Of a DNA stretch of 64,000 nt, positions 49,741 through 61,423 are shown one piece after another (the stretch's first letter is position 1; every line of letters starts with the position of its first letter). The translations under genes and the position numbers were made by a program. The notes beneath the pieces were generated by a model that made no database searches, was not told the origin of the DNA, and saw nothing but the letters and a program-made list of their open reading frames with translations. The DNA is from Diphasiastrum complanatum (taxonomy: Eukaryota; Streptophyta; Lycopodiopsida; Lycopodiales; Lycopodiaceae), in contig CM055094.1 of the NCBI GenBank assembly GCA_029204225.1, forward strand, positions 63,006,442-63,070,441. The letters run 5' to 3'.

Positions 49741-50578
49741 GACAAATGTGCCCATCACAAACAAGAAACCAAGAAACTCGATCTCAAGAACAACAAAAGA
49801 ACATTTAGACAACTTAGCAAATAATTGGTGATGTACAAGTAACTAAAAAACAGAGGAAAGGTGGGAAACGTGCTCAACAAGAGACTGGCTAAAAATAAGA
49901 ATATCATCAAAATAAACCAAGACACATCGACCACGAAGCGGATGCATGATGTTATTCATCACATTATGGAACGTAGGAGGGCCATTAGTAACACCAATCA
50001 TACAAACCAAGATGAGTACGAAAAGCAGTCTTATGTTTGTCAGAAGGGTGCATCCTAATTTGGTAATATCTAGAACGAAGATCTATCTTAGAAAAGATCA
50101 TTAGAGGTACCGAGCTGGTCAAGAGGTCATCCATGTGCGGAATAGGGTACTGCTTACAGATAGTCAACTTATTTAAAGCACGGTAATCAATACAAAGACG
50201 TTTTGTACTATCTTTCTTACTAACAAGGAGAACAGGGGCACCAAAAGGGCTGTGACTAGGAACAATGAGACCCTGATCTAACAAGGCAGTAATGTGGAGC
50301 TCAAGCTCATCAGGCTCAGATCGAGACATACAATAAGGGCGACGGGAAGGAGGAGCAGAACCAGGACGCAAGTCAATATGGTGGTTCACGTCACGTATTG
50401 GTGGTAGCGTCGTAGGTTGTGAAAAGACAAAAGCATACTGATGTAATAAGTCAGAGATCACCTGAGGAACAACTGCTGGAGTAGCAACGGGAGGAACTGG
50501 TACTGCCTGCAGAACACATAATAAGGCTGCACAATGAGCCTTCGGCAGGCTGCGAATAAACTGCTTCCCAGTAATCAA
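49741..50578 (-). pseudogene. Gypsy 2 reverse transcriptase
   Basis: Minus strand: the long frame 50578-49985 has [60 protein letters not shown] and [21 protein letters not shown] one-base shift near 49985 leads to PPTFHNVMNNIM, then VLVYFDDILIFSQS, where the catalytic motif is FDDI rather than YLDDI. Stops follow in the thumb region. Asp-Asp is preserved. Confidence 0.85.
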
Positions 50579-50589
50579 CTGGAAGTCTC

Positions 50590-51062
50590 CCTAATAATCA
50601 ATGCCAACAAATGAGTGTGTAACTGGACCATGTACAAATGTCAATGTCTGTTGTGTCAAGTCCAGTGTAACGGCCCCAAGAGATGCAAACCAATCAACAC
50701 CAAGGATAAGATCATAACGCTCCATAGGAATAATATAAAATCTGCCTGTCCAGAAAAATCTCCAATGCGGTATGGTAAACCCTGAAACATCTGAGAACTA
50801 GGAAAAGAGTGTGAACTGGCAACCTCAACTGTGAGGGGCTGTGGAGCAAAAGCAAGTGAAGCACGGATCCGACTGGTGATATAACTGTTGATAAAAGAAT
50901 GAGTGTTGTCTGTATCAACTAAAGCAATATACTCACGACCAGTAATGCGTATAGATAACCGAATGGAGCGAGGACCAAGACGCCCTATCCAAGTAGCATA
51001 GGCAAGCTGAGCATGGCAAGTAGCAGGAAGTAAATCAGTGGAAGGTTCAGGAGATAGGTCAG
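50590..51062 (-). pseudogene. Gypsy 2 protease region
   Basis: Minus-strand frame about 51050-50656: IRLSIRITGREYIALVDTDN and THSFINSYI. The active-site DTG is DTD here, so catalysis should be lost. YRIGDFSGQADF follows, then a shift near 50740. It is otherwise parallel to gypsy 1 protease. The gag-protease junction is cut by the solo LTR at 51063. Confidence 0.75.
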
Positions 51063-51420
51063 TGTTACGAGTTCGTGACCAGTGCCGAACCCTAGAGAAC
51101 ACAGATAGGTCATATACCACAGTCAGGGTTGTGTCCAGTGTACATGACCAACAGGGCAAGACAGTGTGAGTAGTGTGCCCCAGCACGGTCCATAGCCATG
51201 GCGGGCCTAACACAGCCTAGGGACCCTGTCAGCAGGATAGGGCCCCCAGTTGGGTCCCGACGTGCAGTCGGCCACGTTAGTGCCACGTGGCCGACACTTG
51301 GCAGTTGCATGCTACCAGTCCTCACATTGGGCTAGGAGGGGCTTACTCTATATCAGGGAGTAGGCAAGGTTGGGTGGATCAGTTAGTGTTTGCCCTACTG
51401 TGGTGTTAGGATCTATTACA
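51063..51420 (+). mobile_element. Solo LTR inside gypsy 2
   Basis: 358 bp from TGTTACGAGTTCGTGACC to GGATCTATTACA, flanked by GTCAG at 51058-51062 and 51421-51425. Removing it with one GTCAG restores the gypsy 1 sequence (GATAGATCAGGCTCATCAG). Its orientation is uncertain since TG...CA is symmetric. + is chosen from the similarity of its start to the LTR at 55989. Confidence 0.9.
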
Positions 51421-52125
51421 GTCAGGCTCATCAGAAATATGAATGTAGATATTGAAATCATCTGGAGTAGTGGCCTCATGGTAAAAAACAACAGTAGTAG
51501 TAGGGAGGGGCTGACGGCAATCACAGGCAAAATGGTCAGGACTCTTACAACGAAAGCAAAGACGCTTGTGCTGAAGGTCAGCGAACTCTGTAGACGTGTA
51601 ACGTCGGACAAAAGCAAGACGAGGGGTCGGAGGACGAGGAGACGAAGGGACAATGGAAGGAGCCGGAACAGAAGGGGAATGTGTAGAGGTGGACGAAGCG
51701 GGAAAAGATGAAGTAGAAGGACAGGGTCGAGAGAAGCGGGAAGCTCAGTGGGCTGTAGATCTGTGAAAAGATAAGAAAACTCCATAAACTGATCTGTATA
51801 AGAAGCAAGATCACTGGTCTGAGTGAGACTACGGAATGAATCACGCTGGCGGTTGAGCCACTAGGGATCAATCATAGCATGATGGAGGTCATGGCAAAAG
51901 GTAGGCCAGATATGGGGCCCTTCCCGATCAGGATCAGCTCGATGGACCCACCATCACGTGGCAGCGCGTCTATCTAAGTGTAAAGCAGCCAACTGGATCT
52001 TCTGAGGATTAGTCTTAGGGTAAATCTGAAAATAAGTGTCAAGCTTAGCAAACCAATTCTCTAATAAGTTCCCCTCAGAGGAACCAGGAGGTGGGGTAGG
52101 AGGAATGAACTGTCCACCCCAGTGA
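51421..52125 (-). pseudogene. Gypsy 2 gag remnant
   Basis: On the minus strand the gag frame starts in a Pro-rich part (GGQFIPPTPPPG) joined to NLLENWFAKLDTYFQIYPKT by an internal deletion relative to gypsy 1. Stops and shifts follow. The knuckle CFRCKSPDHFACDCRQ is near 51560-51515. The N-terminal part of gag is cut off near 52125, where another element is inserted. Confidence 0.75.
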
Positions 52126-52613
52126 AACCTTCTCCCATAAATGGTTGTGCACCTCTTGTGGTGAGGTTCGTTGTTTGAACCCCTGCAAATTTGTTGCTTG
52201 CTGATTCTAAGATTATAGGAACTGTAGTTTTTGCCTTTTGAAGAAGAGAAAGTAATCCTGGAGTAGAGTTTGTAAGAATCTTGAACCCGTTTGAAACCTT
52301 TGTTGACTGTACAAAAGCGATTTGATGCATCCATTTGTGAAGCGGATTCGAAGCGCTATTCGGGGCTTTGAGATCGGGTTACCATAGATTCTGCTATGGC
52401 CTCTGCTGTCCGTTCAACTGTGGGAACCTTACAGACTAATTTTGTTAGTGTTATTGAACTGGGGACGCATTAGAGGTTGCAGAGGGTGTGTTACCTCCAT
52501 TTGCTGATGCAAAGAGCTGTCAATTCGTTTGAAACCTTGGTTTCCTGCAAACAGATGGGCGTGAGGGAGATGATTGATTGGCAGCTGGCTGGTGAAGGGC
52601 GCGATCCTGCATA

Positions 52614-52688
<75 letters not shown>

Positions 52689-55600
52689 GGCCTTCGCGAT
52701 GGTGGCGGCTGTCTTCTTGAAATCTAGCCTCCTGTCCTGCTCGAATTTTTCCTCTATCTCGATGCATGGCGCGTCTCTGATATAGCGGCTGTTGCATCGT
52801 GGGAGCTTTCCCTTCCTTTTGCTAAATCCTTTAGCAAAATCCTTTTAGGGTTTTTTTTTTATGGATGACCATACATAAAGTCTTTATGGTTAAAAGTTGC
52901 ATGGTGAGTGAAGGGCTTGAAGTTGGTGCTTGCATGTCTCGGTTAGTTCACTCAGTTGTGCATGTCTGTAACCATGTGTTGCATTGATTACATAATTTTT
53001 GTAAAGGGGTTGGTGCATTTGATCGAATGCATGGCTATTTGTAATGGATTTTTGGTTACATAGCCCGAACCTTTTAAAGTCTTTGCAAAATTTTTGATGT
53101 AATCTAAGCAATGGTCGATTCGGTAAAAAGATTTTGGGAATCTATCTAAATCGACAACTGAGATTGGAGCTACCTATTCTCGTGACTTAACCGGGAGAAT
53201 TTTTGAAGAATAATTTTATTCTCCTAACTGTTATGTCTGTGTGATTGGATCCATGGATTTAGGATCGGCAATAAAATACTATTCTTCATGGTAATTGTTC
53301 TCCAGGCAAGTACCCAGATAGTAGAATTATGGGTTCCTGGTACTGTGCTTTTCATCGGTTCTTCCTTTTGGACTCGGTGGTGCACCGATAATCTTATCTT
53401 AAATGATTTTGATCTTTAAGATTGGGCAAATTAAAGCTTTTCAAATACTTGTTAAAGTGAATAAATGGAATAAGGTCGTAATTTTTGAAAAGTAGTTCTA
53501 TATTTGATTAAAAAACAAGTGTATCGAATATTGTAAAGAGTACTCGGATCCAAAAGTTTTTGATTTTCCATTGATTCAGGCAACTTTAACAAAGTAATGA
53601 AAAAGAACTGGTGTGGTCAAAAAGGAAGTAGCCTAGCATTTACTTGTGTCAATGGAGCCTTCACTAGAAGAAATTTCGGGTGACCGAAAAATCTGAGGGA
53701 GGAAGGAATTGAGACACATGTGTAGGAAAATGTGACAATGTTGTGTAATTTGGATTGGTTAATAATTCCTGTTTGGAAATTGCATAGCACTGGTTTTTTG
53801 AATTCATTAAGTTGAATTTATTTTGAATATCTATAGGACCATGAGTTGACCGTATTTGTTATAAGAAATTGTGACATGGAACGAGAATGGATAATGGGTT
53901 CACATTTGTACTGTAAAGAACATTATTCCTAAGAGTTGTAACTCTCAGATAGTAGGAATTCGGGATGGATAGTACCAACTAGAGGGGTTGTTTTATGTGA
54001 CAGAAATACCATGTGCAGATTCTTGTTAAAATCACAATTTTGGCAATGGATTATTGTGAACCATTAGGAACAAATATGGAGGTACTCCAGTATTTGGTGG
54101 AATAGACATGTGCATATCTGGTATTGGAAATCCAGATGGAGTTTTTAAGATCTCTGGAATATCGGATAATGCGGTTTAAGATCTTTTTGAAGATCGAATC
54201 CTATGTTTGGTTATAGGATGGTCAAATAATCTTTTTGATTTTCTGTTGATCAGATCTAAAAGCAAAGGATTTTCTTGGAGAGAAAACTGGTGGTATGGGA
54301 CATCAGTGATTTCAAAGAGGAAATTCTTGTGTGAGAATGATCTGTAGACCAATGGTTAGTATTTACATTATTGGTAATGCTAACAGTTGAAACCATTGGT
54401 TAAGTTTGTTTGGGGTATGTGGAGAGGTTATGAGATATTGATCCGGATCCCTCAATGGTATCTCATAAATTCCAAATCGGAAACCCTGAAAAGCTATTTC
54501 TCTTTTAATTTTAAACCTTTACTTTTTAGAAATTTCTTATATACGAGACAATTGAATTGAGATTCATATAATTCCTTCCAGTGTAGAACTAGGTTCTGAA
54601 GGACGGTTTAAGGTATATGAATTCATACTTCCATTTCAGGTTTGTGAATATAGCTCAGAATCAATCAATGTTTCAATTGATTAAGTGGAATTTAGACTTC
54701 CTAACCCCAAATCTCTATTTGATAGTTAATTATTGAGAGTAATATTTCTATCACTCGGGATAAGATATTTTATGATATTAAGGAAAAAGTCTGGGTTGTA
54801 ATAGTATTGGATACTCATTACTGACTTTTTCGAATATTTGATATCTTATACGTTGTCTCCTGGGAACCTTTTAATCGAAATTTTGAAATTCCTTTTAAAA
54901 GGGGGAGAAGAAAATGATAAGAATAAGACTTTCATGGGATCAACCAGTTGCATAGATTTCTTTTGTGGAATCCAGTTTGTGTGCAATGGTGGAACTATCC
55001 AGAGGAATAGAGGAAATCTCTAGTGATTGTTTTGAATAATCTGGAACTAGAGTAATTTTGGGGGTTTTTGAGCTGTGAGATATTCATGAATATGGGAAGT
55101 AATGGTAAGGATTAATTTAAGGTTCATTGATCGGCTACCAACAAGTACCATTTAGTTATGGATTGGATCAGAGGAATAAAGCTTTAATCTGAACCTTTTG
55201 TCCAAATATGTCTGTATAAGTCAGCCTAATCTTAGTTGGTGCACTAAGATTTGAAGTAGGTTGATTGGTTGAAGGAATTTTGTGGATTAAAGTATGATGG
55301 TTGGAAAACTTGTGATGTGGAATTATTCACTTCAAAGATTTCCCAGATATGTTATTTACTCAAGAGAAATAGAATCTTCTGTAGCTAAGTTACAAGATTC
55401 TCAGTGAGTTATGTGAGTAACATATGTAGATATTGGAGAAGTCTGCCAGATAAGGACATATGTGTTTATGTACTGGGTCATAGTGAGATTATTCTCATAT
55501 GTGCACGATCAATCTTGTTTGGATCTACTATGTATTCCTGGTTACTAAGGTTATCTGGTGCACTTAACCTAGTTGTTGAACATAGACATGTGATCAAGTA

Positions 55601-56515
55601 TTGTGTTTGACAATTACTTGCAGAGTTAACAGATCTGTTCTGATAGATCTATTGGTTAACTTAAAAAATGATTTGGATAATGATCTAAATGTGGTGTTGT
55701 ACATGTACAATTAAGAGCTGCACCTGGACATTTAAGATTTCTAAATCATGAGTAATTAACTTGAGTAGTTGATTTACTCCTGTGGAAGTTAATTGGTAAA
55801 ACGGACAGTGTGAAGAGCATTCACCAAAAAACTGTTTGTTTTGTGTGTATTGCTTGTAAGACACATAAATTATGAGTCATTTGGGTATGTATGGGTAAGA
55901 TTTGAAAGTTTAAGGAATAGTTTCATGTTTCTTTTTCCCGTTCTGAGGACAGAACCTGTTTAAGGGAGGAAGAATGTTACGACCATATTCGGTTAAGGAC
56001 CTGGAATAGTCCTAATATGGTAGACCGGCCCTCCAGTGTTCGAGATTATTGGTCACGCCTAGATTTTATTCCACATCGAGGCCTGTTGGTGACTAATGAC
56101 CTTGAGAGGACCCATACACTCTAATTGAGACATTTGGAGTAGTGCATGTACATGTGACTGATATAGGCAGGAGGTATGCATGTAGAGCTGTAGCCTATTT
56201 ATAGTTGACCTGCATGGGAATTGCATGGACTCATGCACAGGGTCCTACTCTATATATTGAGGTAGAGATTATCCCGTCGACGACTTGGTCTAGGTTACTT
56301 GTTGAGCTCTTCTCCTCTTGCTGTCACATTGGCATGGCTTGGGGGCTAGATCCAGGAGGATTCTCCAGGAGGGATCTAGGATTGGTTGGGTGGTTTTGCT
56401 TCACAGTCTCTCTTGTGTTTTCCTATCCTTATCTTAGGGGATTGTCCCTAGTGGTCTTTACAGTTCTCCTCCAAACTGTGCTGAATGTTGCTGAAGTAGA
56501 GAGATGAAAGCCCTC
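52126..56515 (+). mobile_element. LTR element nested in gypsy 2 leader/gag
   Basis: Foreign sequence separates gypsy 2 gag (ends near 52125) from its leader (resumes near 56516). On the + strand a possible gag start (MASAVRSTVGTLQTNFVSVI) lies at 52396. Near the right end, GTTCTGAGGACAGAACC and AAGGGAGGAAGAA form a typical gypsy pol end and polypurine tract. TGTTACGACCATATTCGG then begins a 3' LTR (about 55977-56515) ending CCCTCAACA. The interior, 52700-55970, is AT-rich and stop-dense, and I recognise no RT or integrase. A clear 5' LTR was not found. It may be a non-autonomous or heavily decayed element. Confidence 0.55.
52616..52684. repeat. (CT)n array within the nested LTR element
   Basis: About 34 CT units in the left part of the nested element. 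No LINE sequence was recognised on either side. This is the only long CT array of the window not tied to a LINE. Confidence 0.95.
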
Positions 56516-56591
56516 AACAAAAAAAAAAATCAGCAAGGAAAATGGGCGCCCAATAAAAAAATCAGATCTGAAATCCAGCAATCAGGAAAGT

Positions 56592-56603
56592 GCTCTAATA
56601 CCA
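56592..56603 (-). promoter_or_regulatory. Primer binding site of gypsy 2
   Basis: On the minus strand, TGGTATTAGAGC: the initiator tRNA-Met site with one mismatch relative to TGGTATCAGAGC in gypsy 1. There is no spacer from the LTR. Confidence 0.85.
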
Positions 56604-56997
56604 AGTTACGAACAAGACCACAATTATGCTATGGCTGATCTATGAAAGCAGGACATAAGCAGGAATTAGTCTAGAAAGCAAGAAAGAGAGCTTAAAGAGA
56701 CTAAAGAGGAGAGAGATCAATATCATAGCTGAATAACAAATGACATAGATTCCGTACTTATAGCCTAAAGGAAGCCTTAAAAAGGAAGCTTCCAGTGGCA
56801 AGGGCCCAACTGGGAGGGATAATAATGCGCCCTCCAAGAAGGCCCCCACTCTCCAGTAATATGTCCAAATGTCCAAACAATGAATAATAAGGCCCAAGGC
56901 CAACCATAAAGTCTAAGTGTCAGTAATGAATAAAAAAGGACCCAAGGCCTGCTTATGCATAAAGTAACGTAAATGTAAATGGACCAAGTCCATAACT
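56604..56997 (-). repeat. 5' LTR of gypsy 2
   Basis: 394 bp, nearly identical to the left LTR. On the minus strand it starts AGTTATGGACTTGG at 56997, next to CCATC, and ends GTTCGTAACT at 56604, abutting the primer binding site. Confidence 0.92.
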
Positions 56998-57002
56998 CCA
57001 TC

Positions 57003-57240
57003 CTCTTTCTCCTTTGTCACCTGCAATCACAAAAAATTTTTACAATAGAAGCATTTTCACCACTTTTTTAAAAATTCAAAAGTGTTTTCACAATTTTTTG
57101 GGAGGAAAATTGAACTTTTTTCCTCCACCTCCTTCGGACGAGAAATTCTAGATGTAGTGATGACCTTGGGAAGCAGGAAGTGTGCCGGATAGGGAGGACT
57201 TGCAGGCCCAAATTCTGCGGCAGTGTCCCGGGATCAAAGG
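57003..57240. mobile_element. Right flank of gypsy 2: gypsy-3-like remnant with internal deletion
   Basis: 57003-57130 ends TTTTTGGGAGGAAAATTGAA and resembles 38095-38150. From 57136, AAATTCTAGAT, TAGTGATGACCTTGGGA and CAGGAAG match 42003-42035, the integrase linker of gypsy 3. Leader and pol are thus fused, a deletion derivative into which gypsy 2 inserted. Confidence 0.65.
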
Positions 57241-57999
57241 AAGGGCTATAGTGGATGCAATATTATATAAAACGCATTCTAGCATCAAAACTATGATATG
57301 GCTCCTTCCATTAGGCTGAATGGATCTTGAATACTTGCTGCCCATAAACTTTCAACACAAAGAACATAAGGTTAGCAAGATTACAATGAAAGAAGCAAGA
57401 TCCAACACCCATCAATCTAGAAAAATAATTGGATAGCATAACACTAGCATAAATGAGCAAGAAACTTCACCATACAAGAAAGCAAAGACCTCTAGCATAT
57501 GTGAGAAAGACCTCTCCACAAGAAGTACACCCATTGGGAGGAGGAGGGTCTCTTTTATAGTTTAGAACAAAATATTTGTGCTGTACATGGCTTCCAAGTG
57601 TAAGTGTAGGTGTCCCACATGCTAAGACTCAAGCTTGCACATTCTATGCATGGGTTTTCATATTCTCTCTTCATGCAATGATTCTTGGCATGATTTGCCT
57701 TAGTTTCCATGCTAGGAAATGTGTGCCCCTCTTCAACATTAAAATTGATAAAGTTCCAACATATAGTTGGTAGCATGTGAAATTGCCCCTAGGGTCCCAT
57801 TTACAAACTTTTTGGGCCTACTCAAGGTTAAAACATTTACAATAATTTATCTTATAATGTTTTACAAACTTGGAAAGCCTATTTAAACTTTGAGAGAAAA
57901 CAATGTTGCGTGGCGCAAATTAATATTGCGTGGCGTCAAAATGGTGAAATTGACCCAAACTTAAACCATAACACTATATGCATGGGTGACCAGCACAAG
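57241..57999. other. Unassigned AT-rich sequence
   Basis: Contains a near-duplicate TTGCGTGGCG(C/T)(C/A)AAA pair at about 57904-57945. No domain is recognised. It may be an LTR on the minus strand. Confidence 0.35.
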
Positions 58000-58941
58000 C
58001 AGAAGCATCTTTGCCTCCATCCTTTATGATCTCTATCATTCGTCCAGATCAACTACGTTCATATGAATACCTTAATAGCCATCGGAAAAGACTCGATTCT
58101 CTCGAATCTATAATCCATGCTATTGATGATCTCAAGAAACAAGTTGCAGTTATCAAAAGTGAAGCTTCTTCTCACTCGACTACTTCGGCTAAGATCCAGT
58201 AGCTTGAAAATCAAGTGGAACAACATCATACTGTTGTCCAAACTTGGGCAGATGTATAAAGGTTCGAATACTGCTATTCTTCCACATCCACCTTCCTTTA
58301 TTTGAGCTACGTTCATCGAGAGCAATCTGCGAGAGCATAAAGTGCTTAATGTTCAGGTCAGAGGTATTACGAATTCCTAGGATGATGTTGTCGAAGCTAA
58401 GAAGTTTTTGGAAGAGAGTCTTCAGCACCATAACAAAGGTATGGATGTTGTGTGGCGGCCTAAGAAGGATCTAGATACTCTTGTCCTATGCTTCACATTT
58501 GTATCTCATCGTCGTGAAGTGCTAGGTAAGAGATCAATATTGCGGGATACCAAGATATATATGGATGAAGACCTTACTTTCATTCAAGTTTAAGAATGGA
58601 AATAGGCAAGATGTGAGGTTTTAACAAATGGAAAACGGATGATTTAGAGGGATGGTATTATTCGATTTGTAGATCGTAAACCCATTGCTGTTAATGAAAG
58701 TTTGATTGAGATATCTAAGATTGTTCAGAGTTAGAGTTAGAGTTAGAGTACTGAAGAGATGTCTAGTTGAACTTGTAAATGGCCTACGTACCATATAATC
58801 CCAGCCATTATTTCCTTTTTAGTTAGATCTTTTTTTCGATTCTGCTAGTTGACGGCATCGATCCGTCTAGTTTCCATCCTTTTGATGTACAGATCACTCT
58901 TATATGTCTTATCGCATGGAAAAGACATTAATAAAGCTTCT

Positions 58942-58944
<3 letters not shown>
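58000..58944 (+). mobile_element. LINE copy H: ORF1 fragment joined directly to the 3' end
   Basis: 58010-58690 encodes ORF1-like sequence with stops and shifts. There is a coiled coil (KRLDSLESIIHAIDDLKKQV), then EHKVLNVQVRGITNS matching NIRVRGVEDTN in copy F, KKDLDTLVLCFTFVSHRREV and DTKIYMDEDLTFIQV. It then passes directly to a 3' UTR ending ATCGCATGGAAAAGACATTA and ATAAAGCTTC before the CT array. All of EN and RT is absent. This is either an internally deleted copy or a non-autonomous subfamily. Confidence 0.75.

Positions 58945-59006
<62 letters not shown>
58945..59006. repeat. (CT)n array between LINE H and LINE I
   Basis: About 31 CT units joining the 3' end of copy H to the 5' region of copy I, both in + orientation. 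Confidence 0.95.
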
Positions 59007-59009
<3 letters not shown>

Positions 59010-59875
59010 GCGATGGTGCTCTCTTCTTCCTCAGCGCTGGTGCTTTCTTCTTCCTCAGCGCTACTCTCCTTCTTTCTCCGCACTGGTGCTCCTATCCCAG
59101 ATCCGCCCTATCTCAGATTCGCTCTACCCTGTCCGTTTCAGCACCCAGGCCTGTCCTGTCTCCTGTCCAAATGGCCTCTATCAAAAAGGATGGGGCTTTG
59201 CCCTATTCTCCTGTTCCAATGGCCTCTATAAAAAAGGATGGGGCTTGGGCTGGCCAGTGTTGATCTGTGACCCAGCGTTGGCTCTTCCCCTTCTTTTGCA
59301 GATCTGTCCTTTTCATTACCTCACTCTCCATTGCAGGGCGTTGCGATATTATCCTCCAGATTCTTACCTTGCCATCATATCCCTGCAGAACAATTACAAC
59401 CTAGCAACTTATCTGACTTTGAATCTCTTAACAGCTACTTAAAGCATCAGTTTCTTTTTTTTAGAAATGTGATATTTTGCTCCTAGCAGAGACTCATGAA
59501 TCACTATATTGACCTCTTCCCGCAATATTATTCATGGCATTCAGGATACAGGCCCATTTTGAGAGAAAAAACCACACGTGGCTTTGGTGGTGTTGCATGT
59601 CTTACCAAGGAAGTTTATCGTACTCATTTTAAGTTGCTCAAAAGTGATCCATTTGCACGATTTATTTGGTTACAGTTTTTTGGTCAGTACTTGGGGCTAC
59701 CTTAAGATCTCTTTATAGCAGTTTGTTATTTTGCACCTCCTCAGAGATCAGCTTTTGTAGACTATGGTGGTGACCCCTTCCAGGCTCTCTCAGATGATAT
59801 AGCCAGCTTTGCACAGCGGGGCCTTATTCTATTAGCAGGAGATTTTAAGGCTCGTACCAACACCCAATGAATGCA
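59007..59875 (+). mobile_element. LINE copy I: 5' region and endonuclease fragment
   Basis: Starts right after the CT array with a GC-rich 5' region containing short tandem repeats: CTTCTTCCTCAGCGCTGGTG-type units near 59025-59070, and two copies of ATGGCCTCTAT(C/A)AAAAAGGATGGGGCTT at 59170-59245. 59480-59865 is endonuclease-like: LLAETHES, then YRPILREKTTRGFGGVACLT, FARFIWLQFFGQYLGLP, a stop, DLFIAVCYFAP and GLILLAGDFKARTN. The similarity ends there. ORF1 is not seen, so copy I is deleted between its 5' region and EN. Confidence 0.75.
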
Positions 59876-59889
59876 AGAGAGGAGAGTAT

Positions 59890-60212
59890 TTTGGTAGCTG
59901 AAATCTGGAATTTCGAAGTGGAGTAAGGCAAGTTTCTGTATGTATGTCTAGACCCCAGAAGACTAGAAATATTCCTTCTAGAACCCTAATCCATTACTAC
60001 GCTCTAAATTAGTTACTATTGATACTCCTCTGCATGCATATAGCATACACCTCCACAAGTCATAATTGGAGTGCTGGGTCCTCTCAAGGTTATTAGTTAC
60101 ATTTCTAGCCTAGATTAGAATCAAGGCATAACTAATAAAATCAAACACTGGAGTGCCGAATATTCACATCAAGGATTGTTCTGAATCCTCTATATTGAAC
60201 GTGGACACAACA
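59890..60212 (-). repeat. LTR-like remnant (minus strand)
   Basis: On the minus strand it starts TGTTGTGTCCACGTTC and contains AATAACCTTGAGAGGACCC, shared with the LTR at 56095 (AATGACCTTGAGAGGACCC). The left end was not fixed. Confidence 0.45.
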
Positions 60213-60215
60213 GGA

Positions 60216-60706
60216 TGAAGTTATGTTTGAATTTGACAAAGGGAGTGAATAGTTGCTTGCCAAAAATCTAAGAAAAGGGAGGTGATTTTCTAGAAACTTC
60301 TAGGCTAGGGTTCTCAACCACCTTGGCATCTATAAATGGAATTCATTCATAAGAGTGAGGAAGAAAATGCTTTGTTAGAGAGATTGGTGATCAATCTGTT
60401 GGCACAAATCAGTGTGGGCTAAAGGTTGAGAGGAGCTTGCTAGCTTCAATTGATTGTTGGTGCAGAGTCTCTTTCTTCTTTTCTGAAATCTATTGGCTAC
60501 TAGCTTGCACAATAGACCATTGCATGTGCCCTTTTTCATAACGTTTCGTTTGGTTCCAGGGAGAATGTAAGATACAATAGGTCACTAGATGCTCGTGGCT
60601 AGGTGGTGAGCGAGTCTTCACCCCCTTTGTTGTACTTCCACACTATTCTTTACTTCCCTTATGGAAGACTTGTCAAGTAGGAACTTCATGCCTTAAGGAC
60701 TTAACA
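60216..60706 (+). repeat. 5' LTR candidate of an unrecognised LTR element
   Basis: Begins near TGAAGTTATGTTTG and ends AGGACTTAACA, followed at 60708 by TGGTATTAGAGC, an initiator tRNA-Met primer site. It contains a TCTATAAATGG sequence near 60330 that could be a TATA box. The following 400 bp have no coding match. Confidence 0.5.
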
Positions 60707-60707
60707 T

Positions 60708-60719
60708 TGGTATTAGAGC
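60708..60719 (+). promoter_or_regulatory. Primer binding site (initiator tRNA-Met)
   Basis: TGGTATTAGAGC, one mismatch from the usual plant site, one base after a CA-ending LTR-like sequence. Confidence 0.65.
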
Positions 60720-61114
60720 TTCTGATCTTGCCATGTTTTAGTTGAAGCTGTCAGACAAAATCACATAGATTGCTAAAAGTAGATGGTCGTTGGGTTATTG
60801 AAATTCTTTTCTCTATGCTTTATTGACAACACAATCCACAATCATATATTGCTATTTTTGGTGCTCTATCTCTTCTATAATTCATATTTCTCAGCTCCGT
60901 TTCTTCTTTTTCATCTACAAGTATCAAAGAGTCATCACATGAATTATTAAGCATGCCTTAGCAAATCATCAACTTTTTCACTTATATTGCAAATTCTATA
61001 ATAATCCTCAAGTTGAGACAACATTCATCCTTGTTGGAGGTTGGATAAAAACTTTGCCTTTTGTTTTAATGCACATTGTACTCCACACAGGCCACATAAG
61101 TATATGTTTGTTTC

Positions 61115-61117
<3 letters not shown>

Positions 61118-61167
<50 letters not shown>

Positions 61168-61179
61168 TGTGTGTGTGTT

Positions 61180-61216
<37 letters not shown>
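61118..61216. repeat. (AC)n(GT)n(TA)n compound microsatellite
   Basis: About 23 AC units, a short GT run, then about 17 TA units directly left of the small TIR element. Confidence 0.95.
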
Positions 61217-61230
<14 letters not shown>

Positions 61231-61423
61231 TAGGTCCCGCGGTACCAAGTCCCACGGATCCCGGTACCGTGGTACCATTTCGGTCGGCGGTACCAAAATT
61301 TTTTTTTTTTTTTTTTTTTTTTTGCGAAAATAACACGGGAATTTTTTTTTTTTTTTTTTTATATTATGGTACCGCGGCGGTACCATACCGGCGGTACCAT
61401 AACAGCGGTACCAGGGGACACTA

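Larger units (their letters stand above)
48524..56997 (-). mobile_element. Chromovirus (Ty3/gypsy) element 2, both LTRs, internally deleted
   Basis: Minus-strand element of 8474 bp with LTRs at 56604-56997 (5') and 48524-48915 (3'), flanked by CCATC at 48519-48523 and 56998-57002. Order on the minus strand: 5' LTR, primer binding site, leader, [nested element 56515 to about 52126], gag, protease, [solo LTR 51420-51063], RT, a fused RNase H start/integrase end with chromodomain, polypurine tract, 3' LTR. RNase H and the integrase core are deleted. The LTRs differ by about eight substitutions and two one-base indels in 394 bp by eye, so it is a fairly young insertion. It is the same family as gypsy 1. 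Confidence 0.9.
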
